Below are positions 9,155 to 18,914 of a DNA stretch of 64,000 nucleotides, one piece after another (within the stretch, counting starts at the first letter, position 1; every line of letters starts with the position of its first letter). The stretch comes from Prolixibacteraceae bacterium. GTDB lineage: Bacteria > Bacteroidota > Bacteroidia > Bacteroidales > Prolixibacteraceae. The translations under genes were made by a program, and so were the position numbers. Location: positions 1,736,001 through 1,800,000 of the forward strand of contig CP082230.1 in assembly GCA_019856515.1 (NCBI GenBank), in the 5' to 3' direction. Under the pieces are notes generated by a model. That model was not told where the DNA came from and searched no databases. It saw only the letters and a program-made list of their open reading frames with translations.

Positions 9155-11761
9155 TCATAGTATTAATAGTTTCACACCATATATTGGTTCTCTATATTTC
9201 TGATAACCTACATTAAACATTAATCTAGAAACATCCAAACCCAATAAATTACCTAATCCATAACCGAACTCAACATAACTACTCTCAAAGCTATTTTTCA
9301 GGTAGTTCACCGTGATTATCTCATCGTATTCCAATCCACGTAATATAGGGAGTTGTTTAAGGAACAGCCGATGATATTCGGCAGTATATGTTGCATTAAG
9401 AAACCAATCGGATTCACTGGTGGAATAATCTTGTCTTAGTGAGAAATACTCCCAAGTAGGGACTTCTACGTCGTTGAGAAGTGATTTAAATGAAAAATTG
9501 AATGGCACTTCACTACCAATAAAATGTTGGTATTCGGAGAAGTGACTTGCGTTCCAAATTTTACCTCCTGAAAATTGCAATTTATAATTTGCATTTAATG
9601 TTCTTATTTTTTGACGAATATTTCCATAAAGATGGGCATTCCGACTCTGGGTATTCCAATCTGATATCGCAACGGCCTGATGATATGACAATGATATTAA
9701 AGGCATTTTGGGATTATTGGCCCACTGATAAGTCAAGGACAGGTCAAAATAACTACTATTCGAATCTTCTAACATGGAAGGGGTGACTGTTTTATTTTCA
9801 GGCACATTACTATGATACATTACATCTTTCTTACCAAAAGAGTAGTTGGTATTATTATATAACTGTTTTCTCTGTTCATAGCCAATAGCAGTTCTTATAC
9901 TTAGCCCTTTACTAATATCCATAAGATGCCAAAGATTCAGGTAATTCGACAGATAGTAGCGTTTATAGTTTTTCTTCATTAATAAGCTTGAACAAGCATC
10001 AATAAAAGAAGGCATAGACATATCTTTTTTAAAATCCTCCGTTTTTGTTCCAACGTTACAACCCCATGAGGCAGAGTGCTTTTTACTGTAGGTTTGTTCT
10101 CCTTTCCAGTTACACGACAATCTTTCTGAAGAGAATCCATATTCAAAATCTAGAGCTGTCTTAAGCCCTTTGGCTTGATTATCATAATCTATCAACACCC
10201 CAGGCTTCGCTCCATCTACCGGATTAAAAGGGTCCATTAAAGAGTAGATAAGTCCAACACTAGATAAAGATCTGTTGTTGGTGCTATCGATATTATAATC
10301 TTGACCCAAAAATAGAGATCCTAAGAGCTTTAAACTCATAGCCGTTTCTTTATTTACCTGCCGATTCTTTGTGGCATAGAATTTTTTTTGTTGTTTCAAA
10401 CGATCTTTCTGTAGTGGAGTCAATGGAGTGATACGATACTTCTTCCAAAATGTCTCATCTTTTACAACACTTGCCGAATCAAAAGGCAACACTTCATAGT
10501 TTTGATGACGATCGAAGTAGGAGGTATTTATCTCAGAAGCATCTAAATTGTTTTCTATTATCGTGCTCTTTTGTGCTAATTTCTTCATCCGAAAGAGGTC
10601 TCGTACAGATAATTTCTCTTTCTCCAAAATAGCCCCCATTTTTCTGTTCCATTTATCTAGTTTAATCAACTCTTTTGGGGACAAGTATACGGAGTCAGAT
10701 CTACTTGTCTTGTCGGCTACCAGAACATCGTTCTCTTTTACCTCATCAACCAAACTATATGAATATGACACACTTGTGTGTATATCAAAATGTATTCCAA
10801 ATATATTTATTGTATTAGTCAATCGAGCGGAAGATAAGAGAACAATGTTTTCCTTGGGTTTATAATAACTCTGCTCTATTTCATAAGAAAATTCCTTCTG
10901 ATCGATCTTCATAGAGAATTGACTAATACTCCAACAGTTGTCCAAGATGGTTATTTCTCCTTTAGGGCCTTTGGGTAATATGGAATTAAATTCAATTACA
11001 TGTATCTTTTTATCGTTTAACCAATAACTATCCTTATAACGATATCGATATTTATCAAAGGTAGAAGGGGTAAGAATACTACCCAATATTTTATCATTGG
11101 TCCGGTATAAGTCCTCAACAACTATATTAAAGTTTCCACTTTTCTCTAATTCTCGAGGGAGGACATAGTTGATCGCTTTGATCTCTCGTTTAAAATTATT
11201 GGGGACAGTATAGGTAATATGACTCAATGATTCGGTAAACTCCAAATCCCCCTCTTTGATATTCGCTTCTTTAAGCAATTTCTTTGCAAGAAGCTTTGGG
11301 AGATGATGAATATCCACTTCCGTAGACTCAAATAGATCGGCTTCATAGCGCTTGACACTATAGGCATATTGAGGCGCTTTAGCTATAGCTTTCCTCATTA
11401 CATATTGTGCACTATCAAATTTCGATGGTGTTACCTTCACTTCAGACAACTGATAAGAAAGACCTTCTAGTTTTATATCTAGAGTCATGTTATCTTTGAC
11501 ATCCAATTGCTGTTTTTGGGTTTTGTATCCCATGGCAGAAATAGTCAGAACATATTCTCCTTTATCTAAGGTGATTTTAAAAAAACCATCGCTGTTTGAA
11601 CTAACACCTTTGTTGAATTTCGCTATATAGAGATTTGCATAGTGAACCGCCTCACCGTTTTTATTTTCTACTTTACCTCTAACCTCAAACTTTTGGGCAT
11701 AGAGCGACGTATAACACAGAAGAAAGCAAGAAAAGACTAAAATCTTCTTTATAAATAACAT
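9155..11761 (-). CDS. DUF5686-type outer membrane protein with carboxypeptidase-regulatory-like domain
   Basis: About 868 residues from the ATG at 11761, chosen because it opens directly into a signal peptide (MLFIKKILVFSCFLLCYTSL); the longer frame needs a TTG start. Residues about 24-110 form a CarboxypepD_reg-like beta sandwich (VRGKVENKNGEAVHYANLYI), typical as the N-terminal plug-side domain of Bacteroidota surface proteins. The rest has the alternating aromatic strands of the DUF5686 family, including MDPFNPVDGAKPGV and a C-terminal barrel. Its function in the family is not settled. It lies downstream of a terminator, so it is probably transcribed separately from the sugar operon. Confidence 0.8.
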   Translation of the reverse strand: MLFIKKILVFSCFLLCYTSLYAQKFEVRGKVENKNGEAVHYANLYIAKFNKGVSSNSDGFFKITLDKGEYVLTISAMGYKTQKQQLDVKDNMTLDIKLEGLSYQLSEVKVTPSKFDSAQYVMRKAIAKAPQYAYSVKRYEADLFESTEVDIHHLPKLLAKKLLKEANIKEGDLEFTESLSHITYTVPNNFKREIKAINYVLPRELEKSGNFNIVVEDLYRTNDKILGSILTPSTFDKYRYRYKDSYWLNDKKIHVIEFNSILPKGPKGEITILDNCWSISQFSMKIDQKEFSYEIEQSYYKPKENIVLLSSARLTNTINIFGIHFDIHTSVSYSYSLVDEVKENDVLVADKTSRSDSVYLSPKELIKLDKWNRKMGAILEKEKLSVRDLFRMKKLAQKSTIIENNLDASEINTSYFDRHQNYEVLPFDSASVVKDETFWKKYRITPLTPLQKDRLKQQKKFYATKNRQVNKETAMSLKLLGSLFLGQDYNIDSTNNRSLSSVGLIYSLMDPFNPVDGAKPGVLIDYDNQAKGLKTALDFEYGFSSERLSCNWKGEQTYSKKHSASWGCNVGTKTEDFKKDMSMPSFIDACSSLLMKKNYKRYYLSNYLNLWHLMDISKGLSIRTAIGYEQRKQLYNNTNYSFGKKDVMYHSNVPENKTVTPSMLEDSNSSYFDLSLTYQWANNPKMPLISLSYHQAVAISDWNTQSRNAHLYGNIRQKIRTLNANYKLQFSGGKIWNASHFSEYQHFIGSEVPFNFSFKSLLNDVEVPTWEYFSLRQDYSTSESDWFLNATYTAEYHRLFLKQLPILRGLEYDEIITVNYLKNSFESSYVEFGYGLGNLLGLDVSRLMFNVGYQKYREPIYGVKLLIL

Positions 11762-11914
11762 GGTAATAATAGGAATTAGATTAATATTTGAATTGTTGAT
11801 TATTTGGTTTGTCTCACACAACAAATATACATATATTTACATATTTTATAATACGAGCTCACTATTTAATTAATATCTGTACCTCCTACATATTATATTC
11901 AAAACCATTTATTC

Positions 11915-11952
11915 AAAAAAAGCCTCTTCTCTTAATGAAGAGTAGAGGCTTA
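11915..11952 (-). terminator. Intrinsic terminator of the six-gene sugar operon
   Basis: On the minus strand, aagcctct...agaggctt forms a stem closed by a small bulge, followed directly by a run of seven Ts. It lies 30 bp after the stop of the DUF1080 lipoprotein gene and marks the end of the minus-strand operon that starts near 20219. Confidence 0.85.
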
Positions 11953-11981
11953 TCAATCAAGTAGTATTTCAAAGAATATTA

Positions 11982-12683
11982 CTATAATCTGCGAATTTTT
12001 ATATTTCTAAAACGAGTAGATCCACCATGGTCTTGAAGGCCTATATGTCCCTTTTTGAATCGACCATAGTTGGGATATTTACTCCATTTACAATCCTTTA
12101 CATTCTGCTCCCAACTCTCAGACCACAACTCATAATCAACCACTTTGACGCCGTTTAACCAGTGTTCAACATGAGGTCCATTAACAATAATACGGCTATT
12201 ATTAAACTCATGAAGAGGTCTAACTTCTGCTCCAGTTGGGGGATTCATTGCATAGTTTGCCCCTGTGTATTGCGAAGCATTAAGTTTTGTAGGCCATCCT
12301 TTGTCATCCAATAATTGGTATTCAGGTGCTGTTTTATAGATTGCATTCTCAACTTTATCGTTGACATGATAAAAGATTCCGCTGTTGCTTTTTGAGTCTA
12401 TTCGCCATTCAATATATAATTCAAAGTTGTCGTACTCTTTCATTGTAATAATATCGCCTCCATGATCACTTCCTTTGCCTGAGTTATATAGGACGCCATC
12501 GATGACTTTCCAACCAGAAATATCATCTTTACCATAAGTTCTCCAGCCATTGGTGGTTTTTCCATCAAATAGGAGTTCCCATCCTTGTTTTTGCTCCTGT
12601 TTTGTCAAATGATTCAAGGTCTGTTTTTTTGCACAAGAGGTAAAACATAATAGTAATATTAGAAATAATAAGTTGTTTTTCAT
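11982..12683 (-). CDS. DUF1080 (3-keto-disaccharide hydrolase family) lipoprotein
   Basis: A 233-residue protein with a lipoprotein signal (LLLCFTSCAKKQ; lipidated Cys about residue 17), so it is membrane anchored outside the cytoplasm. The whole mature part is one DUF1080 / PF06439 concanavalin-like domain: WELLFDGKTTNGWR at the start, IDSKSNSGIFYHV in the middle, and GHIGLQDHGGSTRFRNIKIR at the end. Family members act on 3-keto glycosides made by Gfo/Idh/MocA oxidoreductases, as hydrolases, lyases or hydratases. The upstream neighbour 22 bp away is such an oxidoreductase, which supports that role. Substrate is unknown. Confidence 0.92.
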   Translation of the reverse strand: MKNNLLFLILLLCFTSCAKKQTLNHLTKQEQKQGWELLFDGKTTNGWRTYGKDDISGWKVIDGVLYNSGKGSDHGGDIITMKEYDNFELYIEWRIDSKSNSGIFYHVNDKVENAIYKTAPEYQLLDDKGWPTKLNASQYTGANYAMNPPTGAEVRPLHEFNNSRIIVNGPHVEHWLNGVKVVDYELWSESWEQNVKDCKWSKYPNYGRFKKGHIGLQDHGGSTRFRNIKIRRL

Positions 12684-12705
12684 GGGTTATATTTTTATCT
12701 GTTAT

Positions 12706-13755
12706 TTATATATTTATTGGCATTCCTGTCTTATAGCTCTCTATTGATTTTTCTATGAGAAGCATATTTAGATAAGCCTGATCTAAAGTCACTTCTAGCT
12801 CTTCATTCAACACAATTGCATTATACACGTTTTCATAGAAACCATGATAATTGCCTGGTATCGTCTCCACCTTTCCTCGATAATGCAATCCATCTATTTC
12901 GGTATTTAGTATTCCCCAATACTTCTCATCTTGAACACCCCAGTTGTTTCCAATAGGCATGCCCCCATTACGAAGGATGGCTTCTTGTGGATCTATACCA
13001 TATTTTACAAATGATCCTTTCTTTCCATGTACTGTAAATCGAGCACCTGTCTCTCTCACAAATACTCCTGCTTTTATTCTTACACTTTTATCTTTATACA
13101 AGAGCTGTAGATCAAAACTGTCGTCCACAACACTTCCCTCGCGTTGGTTAAAAAGCCTACAGTATACCCCATCTGGTTTACCAAAGATCGTTAGTGTATG
13201 GTCAATCAGATGCACTCCCAAATCATAAAGTGTCCCCCCAGCTGTGGTGTCGGTATATCTCCATGGGTTGTTAGATAAATTAGGTTGATAACGATCAAAA
13301 TGAACCTCATAATGATGTATATCACCAAGTACTTCCTTATCTATTATCTCTTTTACAACTTGTGCATCTCCATTCCATCTAAAATTATGATACGGGATTA
13401 ATAATCGGTGGTTCTCTTGGGCAATCCGAGATAGTGTGATGACCTCCTCAGAAGTTGGAGTAATTGGTTTCTCTATGATTACATGTTTCCCAGCCATCAA
13501 TGCCTTTTGGGCTTGTTCAAAATGGAGATGATTAGGAGTACTGATAATCACCAATTCGATATTATTCATGTTTAGCAAATCATCAATATCTCTAACCACT
13601 TCCACTTGGGGATATATTGTTTTGGCATCATCTTTTGACGAGACGATACAGCATAAATTAAAAAGAGGATTGGTATGTATGAAAGGGGAGTGAAATGCCC
13701 TTCCCGAGAGACCAAAACCTACGACTCCTACGTCTATTATCTTGTTTTTTTTCAT
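12706..13755 (-). CDS. Gfo/Idh/MocA-family oxidoreductase, cytoplasmic
   Basis: A 349-residue NAD(P)-dependent sugar oxidoreductase. The Rossmann motif is VGVVGFGLSGRAFHSP near the N terminus. The family EKPI motif (VIIEKPITPT) marks the substrate/cofactor contact, and GGTLYDLGVHLIDH is the usual segment with the catalytic histidine region. Unlike the other two Gfo/Idh/MocA genes of the operon it has no export signal, so it should work in the cytoplasm, perhaps reducing or oxidizing the imported sugar. It is 22-29 bp from its neighbours on both sides. Confidence 0.93.
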   Translation of the reverse strand: MKKNKIIDVGVVGFGLSGRAFHSPFIHTNPLFNLCCIVSSKDDAKTIYPQVEVVRDIDDLLNMNNIELVIISTPNHLHFEQAQKALMAGKHVIIEKPITPTSEEVITLSRIAQENHRLLIPYHNFRWNGDAQVVKEIIDKEVLGDIHHYEVHFDRYQPNLSNNPWRYTDTTAGGTLYDLGVHLIDHTLTIFGKPDGVYCRLFNQREGSVVDDSFDLQLLYKDKSVRIKAGVFVRETGARFTVHGKKGSFVKYGIDPQEAILRNGGMPIGNNWGVQDEKYWGILNTEIDGLHYRGKVETIPGNYHGFYENVYNAIVLNEELEVTLDQAYLNMLLIEKSIESYKTGMPINI

Positions 13756-13784
13756 AGTGCTTATATTTCAAATCGTATCCTGTT

Positions 13785-15359
13785 TTAGATTATCTTCTCA
13801 TTCTCGAAGTCCCAATAGACCTTTCGTCCTTCTTTATACGAGACGGTTCCCATATGTGATGCCATGGCTTCCTCGAAGGCTCTATCGATATCACAACTTG
13901 GTTGGGTCCCATCTTCTAATCGGATACAGTATAACCACTCTTTCAAGTGTAGGTAGGTGGTATCGACTTGCTTTCCATTCCTATAGGTATATAGCAGTCC
14001 TCTACCAGCAAAATATTTTTCTGTCGCAGAGCTTACAGCATCTACTTGATTTCTACCAGGGACATAATTAAAGATAGGTTTGTCGGGGTCAATCAATCCA
14101 TTTTTTATCTTCTCTTTATACTTGGTCGAATTTCGATCAGCTTTAATCTCTAGAGTGCTACCGACAGTCATACTTGCATCATGTCCCATGATGACACGAC
14201 CTCGATTATTCTGATTTGCCTGTGTTGCGCTATAGAGCAGCGTCATGTCTTTATGTTCATATTCATATGCCATCGTTAATACATCTGGCACAGTCCTCCC
14301 ATCTTTAAAATAGTATATACCTCCTGATGCGATCACAGAAGAAGGCATTCCTAGATCCAATATCTGATTCATCGCATCAAATTCATGGGTGAACAGATCA
14401 CCACTTAACCCCGTACTATAGTCCCACCAACATCTCCATCTAAAGAAACGCGCTACATCGAATTCATGCCATGGTGCCTGTCCTATAAATTGTTTCCAAT
14501 CAATATTGCGTCTATTTGCTTTGGGATCGATATCATACACCCATGCTCCGTTATCTGAATTTCGGTTTGTGCAGACTTCGATGAGAGAGATTTTCCCTAA
14601 AGCTCCTTTCTCAATGATGTTTTTGGCAACATGATAGCTATCTGTTTGTCTGTTCTGATGCCCTAGCTGAAAAACGATATTATTTTTTTTCACTTGTTTC
14701 CTCACCTCATAGGTCTCCTCAATGGTCCATGACAGAGGCTTTTCACAATAGACATGTTTTCCTTTTTTTGCCGCTTCAATTGCTATTGGCGCGTGCCAAT
14801 GATCAGGTGTTCCGATGATTACAGCATCAATATCTGGTGACTCTAATAGCTCTTTGTAAGTGTGATACCTCTTGGGAGCCTTTCCCATCTTACCACTCTT
14901 TCCTTGACGATAGATGTTTTGACATGCTTGTATCGCATTTTCTGCGTGTACATCATATATATCACAGATACCTGTAACTTCAACTCCAAGGTTTTCTTGA
15001 TCCATGAAGTTCTGTAATCGCTTATTCCACCCTTCATTCTCTTTCGCCTTTTGCATCATCTTTTCTATATAATCAGGATGAGCAAAGCCTAATGACCTTA
15101 AGAGGTAACTCGCGCGACGACCATAACCAATAACACCGATACGTAATACTTTATCGGTATTAAATTTTAGATCTTCTCTTTGCTTAACATCCACGTCAAG
15201 TTCTTCAAGCAGATTTTGGTTAAGAACATCGTAATATTTCTTCTTCTGGTAAACACCATAAGCTAAAGCGCCAACAATCGGTACGGTTGCCAATCCTTTT
15301 AATATATCTCTTCGACTCAGCCTTTTAGGCTTTGTATTTATATTTTTATCTTCCATCAT
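13785..15359 (-). CDS. Gfo/Idh/MocA-family oxidoreductase with Tat signal
   Basis: A 524-residue member with an N-terminal twin-arginine signal: LSRRDILKG followed by a hydrophobic stretch ending near VPIVGALAYG. It should therefore be folded with cofactor in the cytoplasm and exported. The Rossmann motif is IGVIGYGRRASYLL, then VIIGTPDHWHAPIAIEAAKKG and CEKPLSW. The long C-terminal part includes FRWRCWWDYSTGLSGDLFTHE, typical of the large periplasmic branch. It overlaps the DoxX gene by 4 bp, which suggests translational coupling. I infer that DoxX could pass electrons from it to the respiratory chain; this is not shown by sequence. Confidence 0.92.
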   Translation of the reverse strand: MMEDKNINTKPKRLSRRDILKGLATVPIVGALAYGVYQKKKYYDVLNQNLLEELDVDVKQREDLKFNTDKVLRIGVIGYGRRASYLLRSLGFAHPDYIEKMMQKAKENEGWNKRLQNFMDQENLGVEVTGICDIYDVHAENAIQACQNIYRQGKSGKMGKAPKRYHTYKELLESPDIDAVIIGTPDHWHAPIAIEAAKKGKHVYCEKPLSWTIEETYEVRKQVKKNNIVFQLGHQNRQTDSYHVAKNIIEKGALGKISLIEVCTNRNSDNGAWVYDIDPKANRRNIDWKQFIGQAPWHEFDVARFFRWRCWWDYSTGLSGDLFTHEFDAMNQILDLGMPSSVIASGGIYYFKDGRTVPDVLTMAYEYEHKDMTLLYSATQANQNNRGRVIMGHDASMTVGSTLEIKADRNSTKYKEKIKNGLIDPDKPIFNYVPGRNQVDAVSSATEKYFAGRGLLYTYRNGKQVDTTYLHLKEWLYCIRLEDGTQPSCDIDRAFEEAMASHMGTVSYKEGRKVYWDFENEKII

Positions 15360-15847
15360 CTGTATCTATTAAAAATGAATCGATCTACACCTATTGTTTG
15401 GCTGGTTGGGAAAAGATATATTACAACCAATGAAGCCAATTCTATTAAATTCTTATTTACAATAAGATAGCTCCCTTCTGAAGGCAAAAGATAGTTGGCC
15501 CCAATAATTGGAGGGTGTGACAAGTAGAAAAGACCAAGCATAACGACTCCTAGAATAGAAGATAGGCGAGAGAATAGTCCAATCATAAGTCCCAACCCTA
15601 TCAATATAAGCCCCCATTGATTTAGTATATCAACAAGATGTAGGGATATCTTATTTTGTGCCATCTCGAAAAATAGAGATTTAAACAGACCATTTGAGTC
15701 CATTAAAAAGGCTTTTGCGCTCCAATTTGGGTTCATTAATTTTACGATCCCTTCATATAAAAAATGCCATCCAATCAGAACGCGACAAAATATTAAAGCA
15801 ATATATTGTGAAGAGGTATAGTTACAGTCTTTTATATTTTTCATCAA
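15356..15847 (-). CDS. DoxX-family membrane protein
   Basis: A 163-residue integral membrane protein with about four helices. The start of the domain shows the DoxX pattern RVLIGWHFLYEGIVKLMNPNWS, followed by a long second helix region (GLILIGLGLMIGLFSRL) and SHPPIIGANYLLPSEGSYLIVNKNLIELASL. DoxX proteins are associated with membrane thiol or quinone-linked redox complexes. Its overlap with the Tat-exported oxidoreductase gene points to a shared complex. Redox partners and cofactors are not evident. Confidence 0.85.
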   Translation of the reverse strand: MMKNIKDCNYTSSQYIALIFCRVLIGWHFLYEGIVKLMNPNWSAKAFLMDSNGLFKSLFFEMAQNKISLHLVDILNQWGLILIGLGLMIGLFSRLSSILGVVMLGLFYLSHPPIIGANYLLPSEGSYLIVNKNLIELASLVVIYLFPTSQTIGVDRFIFNRYR

Positions 15848-15987
15848 TGTTTCTCTTTAATAAATTATTCAGGATTATTAATGCATAAAACCACAAACGG
15901 TTATACTAAATATTGCATCATTTAGAGTAGACCACATGGTTATCCACATGGTTATTATAGTGTGTATAATATCACTTATAGCTCCTC

Positions 15988-18774
15988 TTAGTGCGTTGCA
16001 TTAATCGTGTTCTTTATCTCGCGAACATAGATATCTCTGAACTTGATATCTGTACCATGAGCCTGTAGTTCAATAGCTCCTTTAGAGAATATCGGACGAC
16101 TACGATCCCAATAATTTTCGATTATTACACTATTGACCACCAGATGTCCATTAAGAAAAACCGTCACCTTATCCCCTTTCATTCTGATACGAAATGTATT
16201 CCATTCACCAACTGGATTATCGGCTACCACTAAAGGTTTGGACGGATTCTTTTTGTTGTTATACAGACCACCTGATCCTACTTGTGCACCTACCTTTACT
16301 CTTGCGATATCCCAAATCTGGACTTGTGGTGTACCTCTTAAGTAGATTCCACTATCCCCATTTTTTGTTATTCTCCAATCAATCAACATCTCAAAATCAG
16401 CGTACTCTTTCTCTGAACACAAATTGGCACCTTTACCTCCTCTGAATACAATTGCTCCATCTTTCACACTCCAGTTATTATGCATTTTGATATTGGCCAT
16501 TTGTTGTCTCTTAGATAAGACCTTCGCATTCATCTTCTCGACCTTAAGTGGAGGTGCTATAAACCCTTTCCAATGACTTAAATCTTTTCCATTAAACAGA
16601 GAGACATAACCTCCATCCTTCTTCATCTTATCCATATATTTCTGGATACTAATCTTAAAATAGTTACTATCTTTTCCAGAAATACAAGTTCTTACTTTCT
16701 CTAAAATCTTAAAAGTTTCTTCTCCAATAAAACCGTCCGATTTACCACCCCTAGGAAGTGCTATCTTCCTTATGGATTGGCAGGCTGCTTGTTGTAATTC
16801 ACTCTCTTCTAAGAACGTGGATGCATATATCAAGGATTGATAAGTTTTGATTCCTCCCAGAGAGGTTATAACCTTAAGTTTTTGCTCATTACTTGCAGCC
16901 AGTGTCATTATCTTTTTGAGCTCTAATAACTTTTGGTCATTTGGAAGATTGGAATGTGAGATTAGTGACACAAAACCTACAAATGCATTATGTTGGTACT
17001 CTATAGACTTTTCACAGATGGTATAGAGAGCAGCAGCAGCAGTATAATCTTTCCATTCACACAAAGCTTCTAATGCACTCTCTTTTAAGGATCCTTGAGA
17101 TTGGTAATACAAATCATAAGCTTCCTTCAATGCTTTCTCTCCTCCTACTTTGGGAAGTATTCTTACAAAACGAGCTTTATCATCACTTTGAGCTAATGAG
17201 GTCAGCAATTTATCTACACAAAGATCCATGTTTTGTTGATCTTCTACCGCACGATAAATGGCTTTTTGAATGGTCTCAACATAAGTTCTTTCGACGCTCT
17301 CTAGAAGTAACAATAGGGCATCTAAATCTTGGGCTCTTGAGATACTTTGCATTGCATTTAAAGCCGCTTCTTTTACATCACTATTCGTATCATTCGAATA
17401 TGAAAGCACTTGCTCAAAATATTGATCTCCAGCTTTTGCAGAAATAACATCAATTAATGCAGCTCTCGATTTTCCCGCTGAGCTATCAAGAGACTCTCCT
17501 ATCAAGTTTAGTTTTTCATAATCGATAAGACACAGTAAACACTCTTTGGATTGATCGATATCTTTTCCTTCCACAATATGTTGAACAATTGTAGGGATGG
17601 CTTTTTCTCGTGCTAGTGAAGCCAAAGAGATGATTGCAGCAGAACGCACATGATCTGAAGAAGAGGTAAGGCTCTCGATGAAGAAAGGTACTGCAGCATC
17701 TTCATCTGCTCTTCCCAACATCAATATTATATCCTCTTTTACAGCATCAGAAGATGACTCTCCTTTTGCAATCCATTTCTTTACACTCTTTTTATCCACT
17801 AGCTTTTGGGCAGAGCTTAATATCGAAGAACGAAACTTCTCATCCTTATTATCCACCTCTTTTAGTATGAGTTTTGTGGCCTTCTTGGGAAAAAAATGTG
17901 CAAAGATATTAATTGCAGCAGCCCTATTGTGGAGTAATTCTGGCTCTCCATTATGATCTATTATACTTTTGCATGCTTTTCTACAGCTCTTTAAATAACC
18001 ATTTTCACCTAGCGCTTCTGTATAAGTGATAAAAGACCCAACAATATTATTTTCCTCATATTCAAAGTCCACCCTCTTAGATGCATCCATAAAAGCTTCA
18101 TATGATTCAGGCATTCCAATAGAAGCCAAAGATGCATATACTACCTTTTGGAGCTTAGGTTCCTTATGATCGACAAGTGCTAATAGCTTATCATTGATCT
18201 CTTTCCCCTTAAGATCACCTAAAGCTTTAACTATCGTTACGAGCCTTTGTCCCTCTACATTTGGTAGTGCATCGATAAAAGCATTCTTTGCTTTTTCTGT
18301 TCTGATATATAGAAATAGTTGACTTACTGGTTCACAGTATTGTGAATCTACAAGCAAAGGCTTTAGTTTATCAACACTTTCGCCACTACCAATGAGGTTC
18401 AATTGATTGATAAAAAACACCTTGACTTCATAATCCTCTTCAGTTTGAATTGCTTTCAACAGCACCTCTTCAAGGAGTTGTTTTTTACTTTTATCCTCCA
18501 AGTTACTTGTATATCTCGCTAAACTATTGATTGTATAACGTACAGCTATATTATTCCCTTTTCCTAATGGTGTAGTCTTTTCTGTTAGAGTTACTAAGAA
18601 GGGAGAACCATAGGATAATACTTTATCCATTAATTTATTGAGCTGTGTCAGGTTCTCACATGGCATCTGTACTAGAATTTCGTCAACTTGTCTATCGACA
18701 ACACCCTTTTCCTGAGATTTCAGTGTAAACGGAAATAGGAGGACTATTGAGAGATATAATACGATTTGTTTCAT
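15988..18774 (-). CDS. Exported HEAT-repeat protein with C-terminal DUF1080 domain
   Basis: A 928-residue exported protein. The signal peptide is MKQIVLYLSIVLLFPFTLKS. Residues from about 35 to 690 are tandem helical HEAT/PBS-lyase-like repeats (for example AAVPFFIESLTSSSDHVRSA and KEAALNAMQSISRAQD). The last 200 residues are a DUF1080 domain: YVSLFNGKDLSHWKG, MLIDWRITKNGDSGIYLRGT and GAIELQAHGTDIKFRDIYVREI. The HEAT array probably acts as a scaffold for periplasmic partners, while the DUF1080 part acts on 3-keto sugars. It is the second DUF1080 gene of the operon, 140 bp after the first Gfo/Idh/MocA gene. Confidence 0.92.
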   Translation of the reverse strand: MKQIVLYLSIVLLFPFTLKSQEKGVVDRQVDEILVQMPCENLTQLNKLMDKVLSYGSPFLVTLTEKTTPLGKGNNIAVRYTINSLARYTSNLEDKSKKQLLEEVLLKAIQTEEDYEVKVFFINQLNLIGSGESVDKLKPLLVDSQYCEPVSQLFLYIRTEKAKNAFIDALPNVEGQRLVTIVKALGDLKGKEINDKLLALVDHKEPKLQKVVYASLASIGMPESYEAFMDASKRVDFEYEENNIVGSFITYTEALGENGYLKSCRKACKSIIDHNGEPELLHNRAAAINIFAHFFPKKATKLILKEVDNKDEKFRSSILSSAQKLVDKKSVKKWIAKGESSSDAVKEDIILMLGRADEDAAVPFFIESLTSSSDHVRSAAIISLASLAREKAIPTIVQHIVEGKDIDQSKECLLCLIDYEKLNLIGESLDSSAGKSRAALIDVISAKAGDQYFEQVLSYSNDTNSDVKEAALNAMQSISRAQDLDALLLLLESVERTYVETIQKAIYRAVEDQQNMDLCVDKLLTSLAQSDDKARFVRILPKVGGEKALKEAYDLYYQSQGSLKESALEALCEWKDYTAAAALYTICEKSIEYQHNAFVGFVSLISHSNLPNDQKLLELKKIMTLAASNEQKLKVITSLGGIKTYQSLIYASTFLEESELQQAACQSIRKIALPRGGKSDGFIGEETFKILEKVRTCISGKDSNYFKISIQKYMDKMKKDGGYVSLFNGKDLSHWKGFIAPPLKVEKMNAKVLSKRQQMANIKMHNNWSVKDGAIVFRGGKGANLCSEKEYADFEMLIDWRITKNGDSGIYLRGTPQVQIWDIARVKVGAQVGSGGLYNNKKNPSKPLVVADNPVGEWNTFRIRMKGDKVTVFLNGHLVVNSVIIENYWDRSRPIFSKGAIELQAHGTDIKFRDIYVREIKNTINATH

Positions 18775-18914
18775 AATTTATTTGTTATACCAACTACATC
18801 TATAACTGAGCTATATTCTTGGGTTCTAATTTGTTTACACAAAATATATCAACAAACCTTTATAGATCCTTTATTAACCACATTGGTATTATTAAAATGA
18901 TATTAATTACTTCT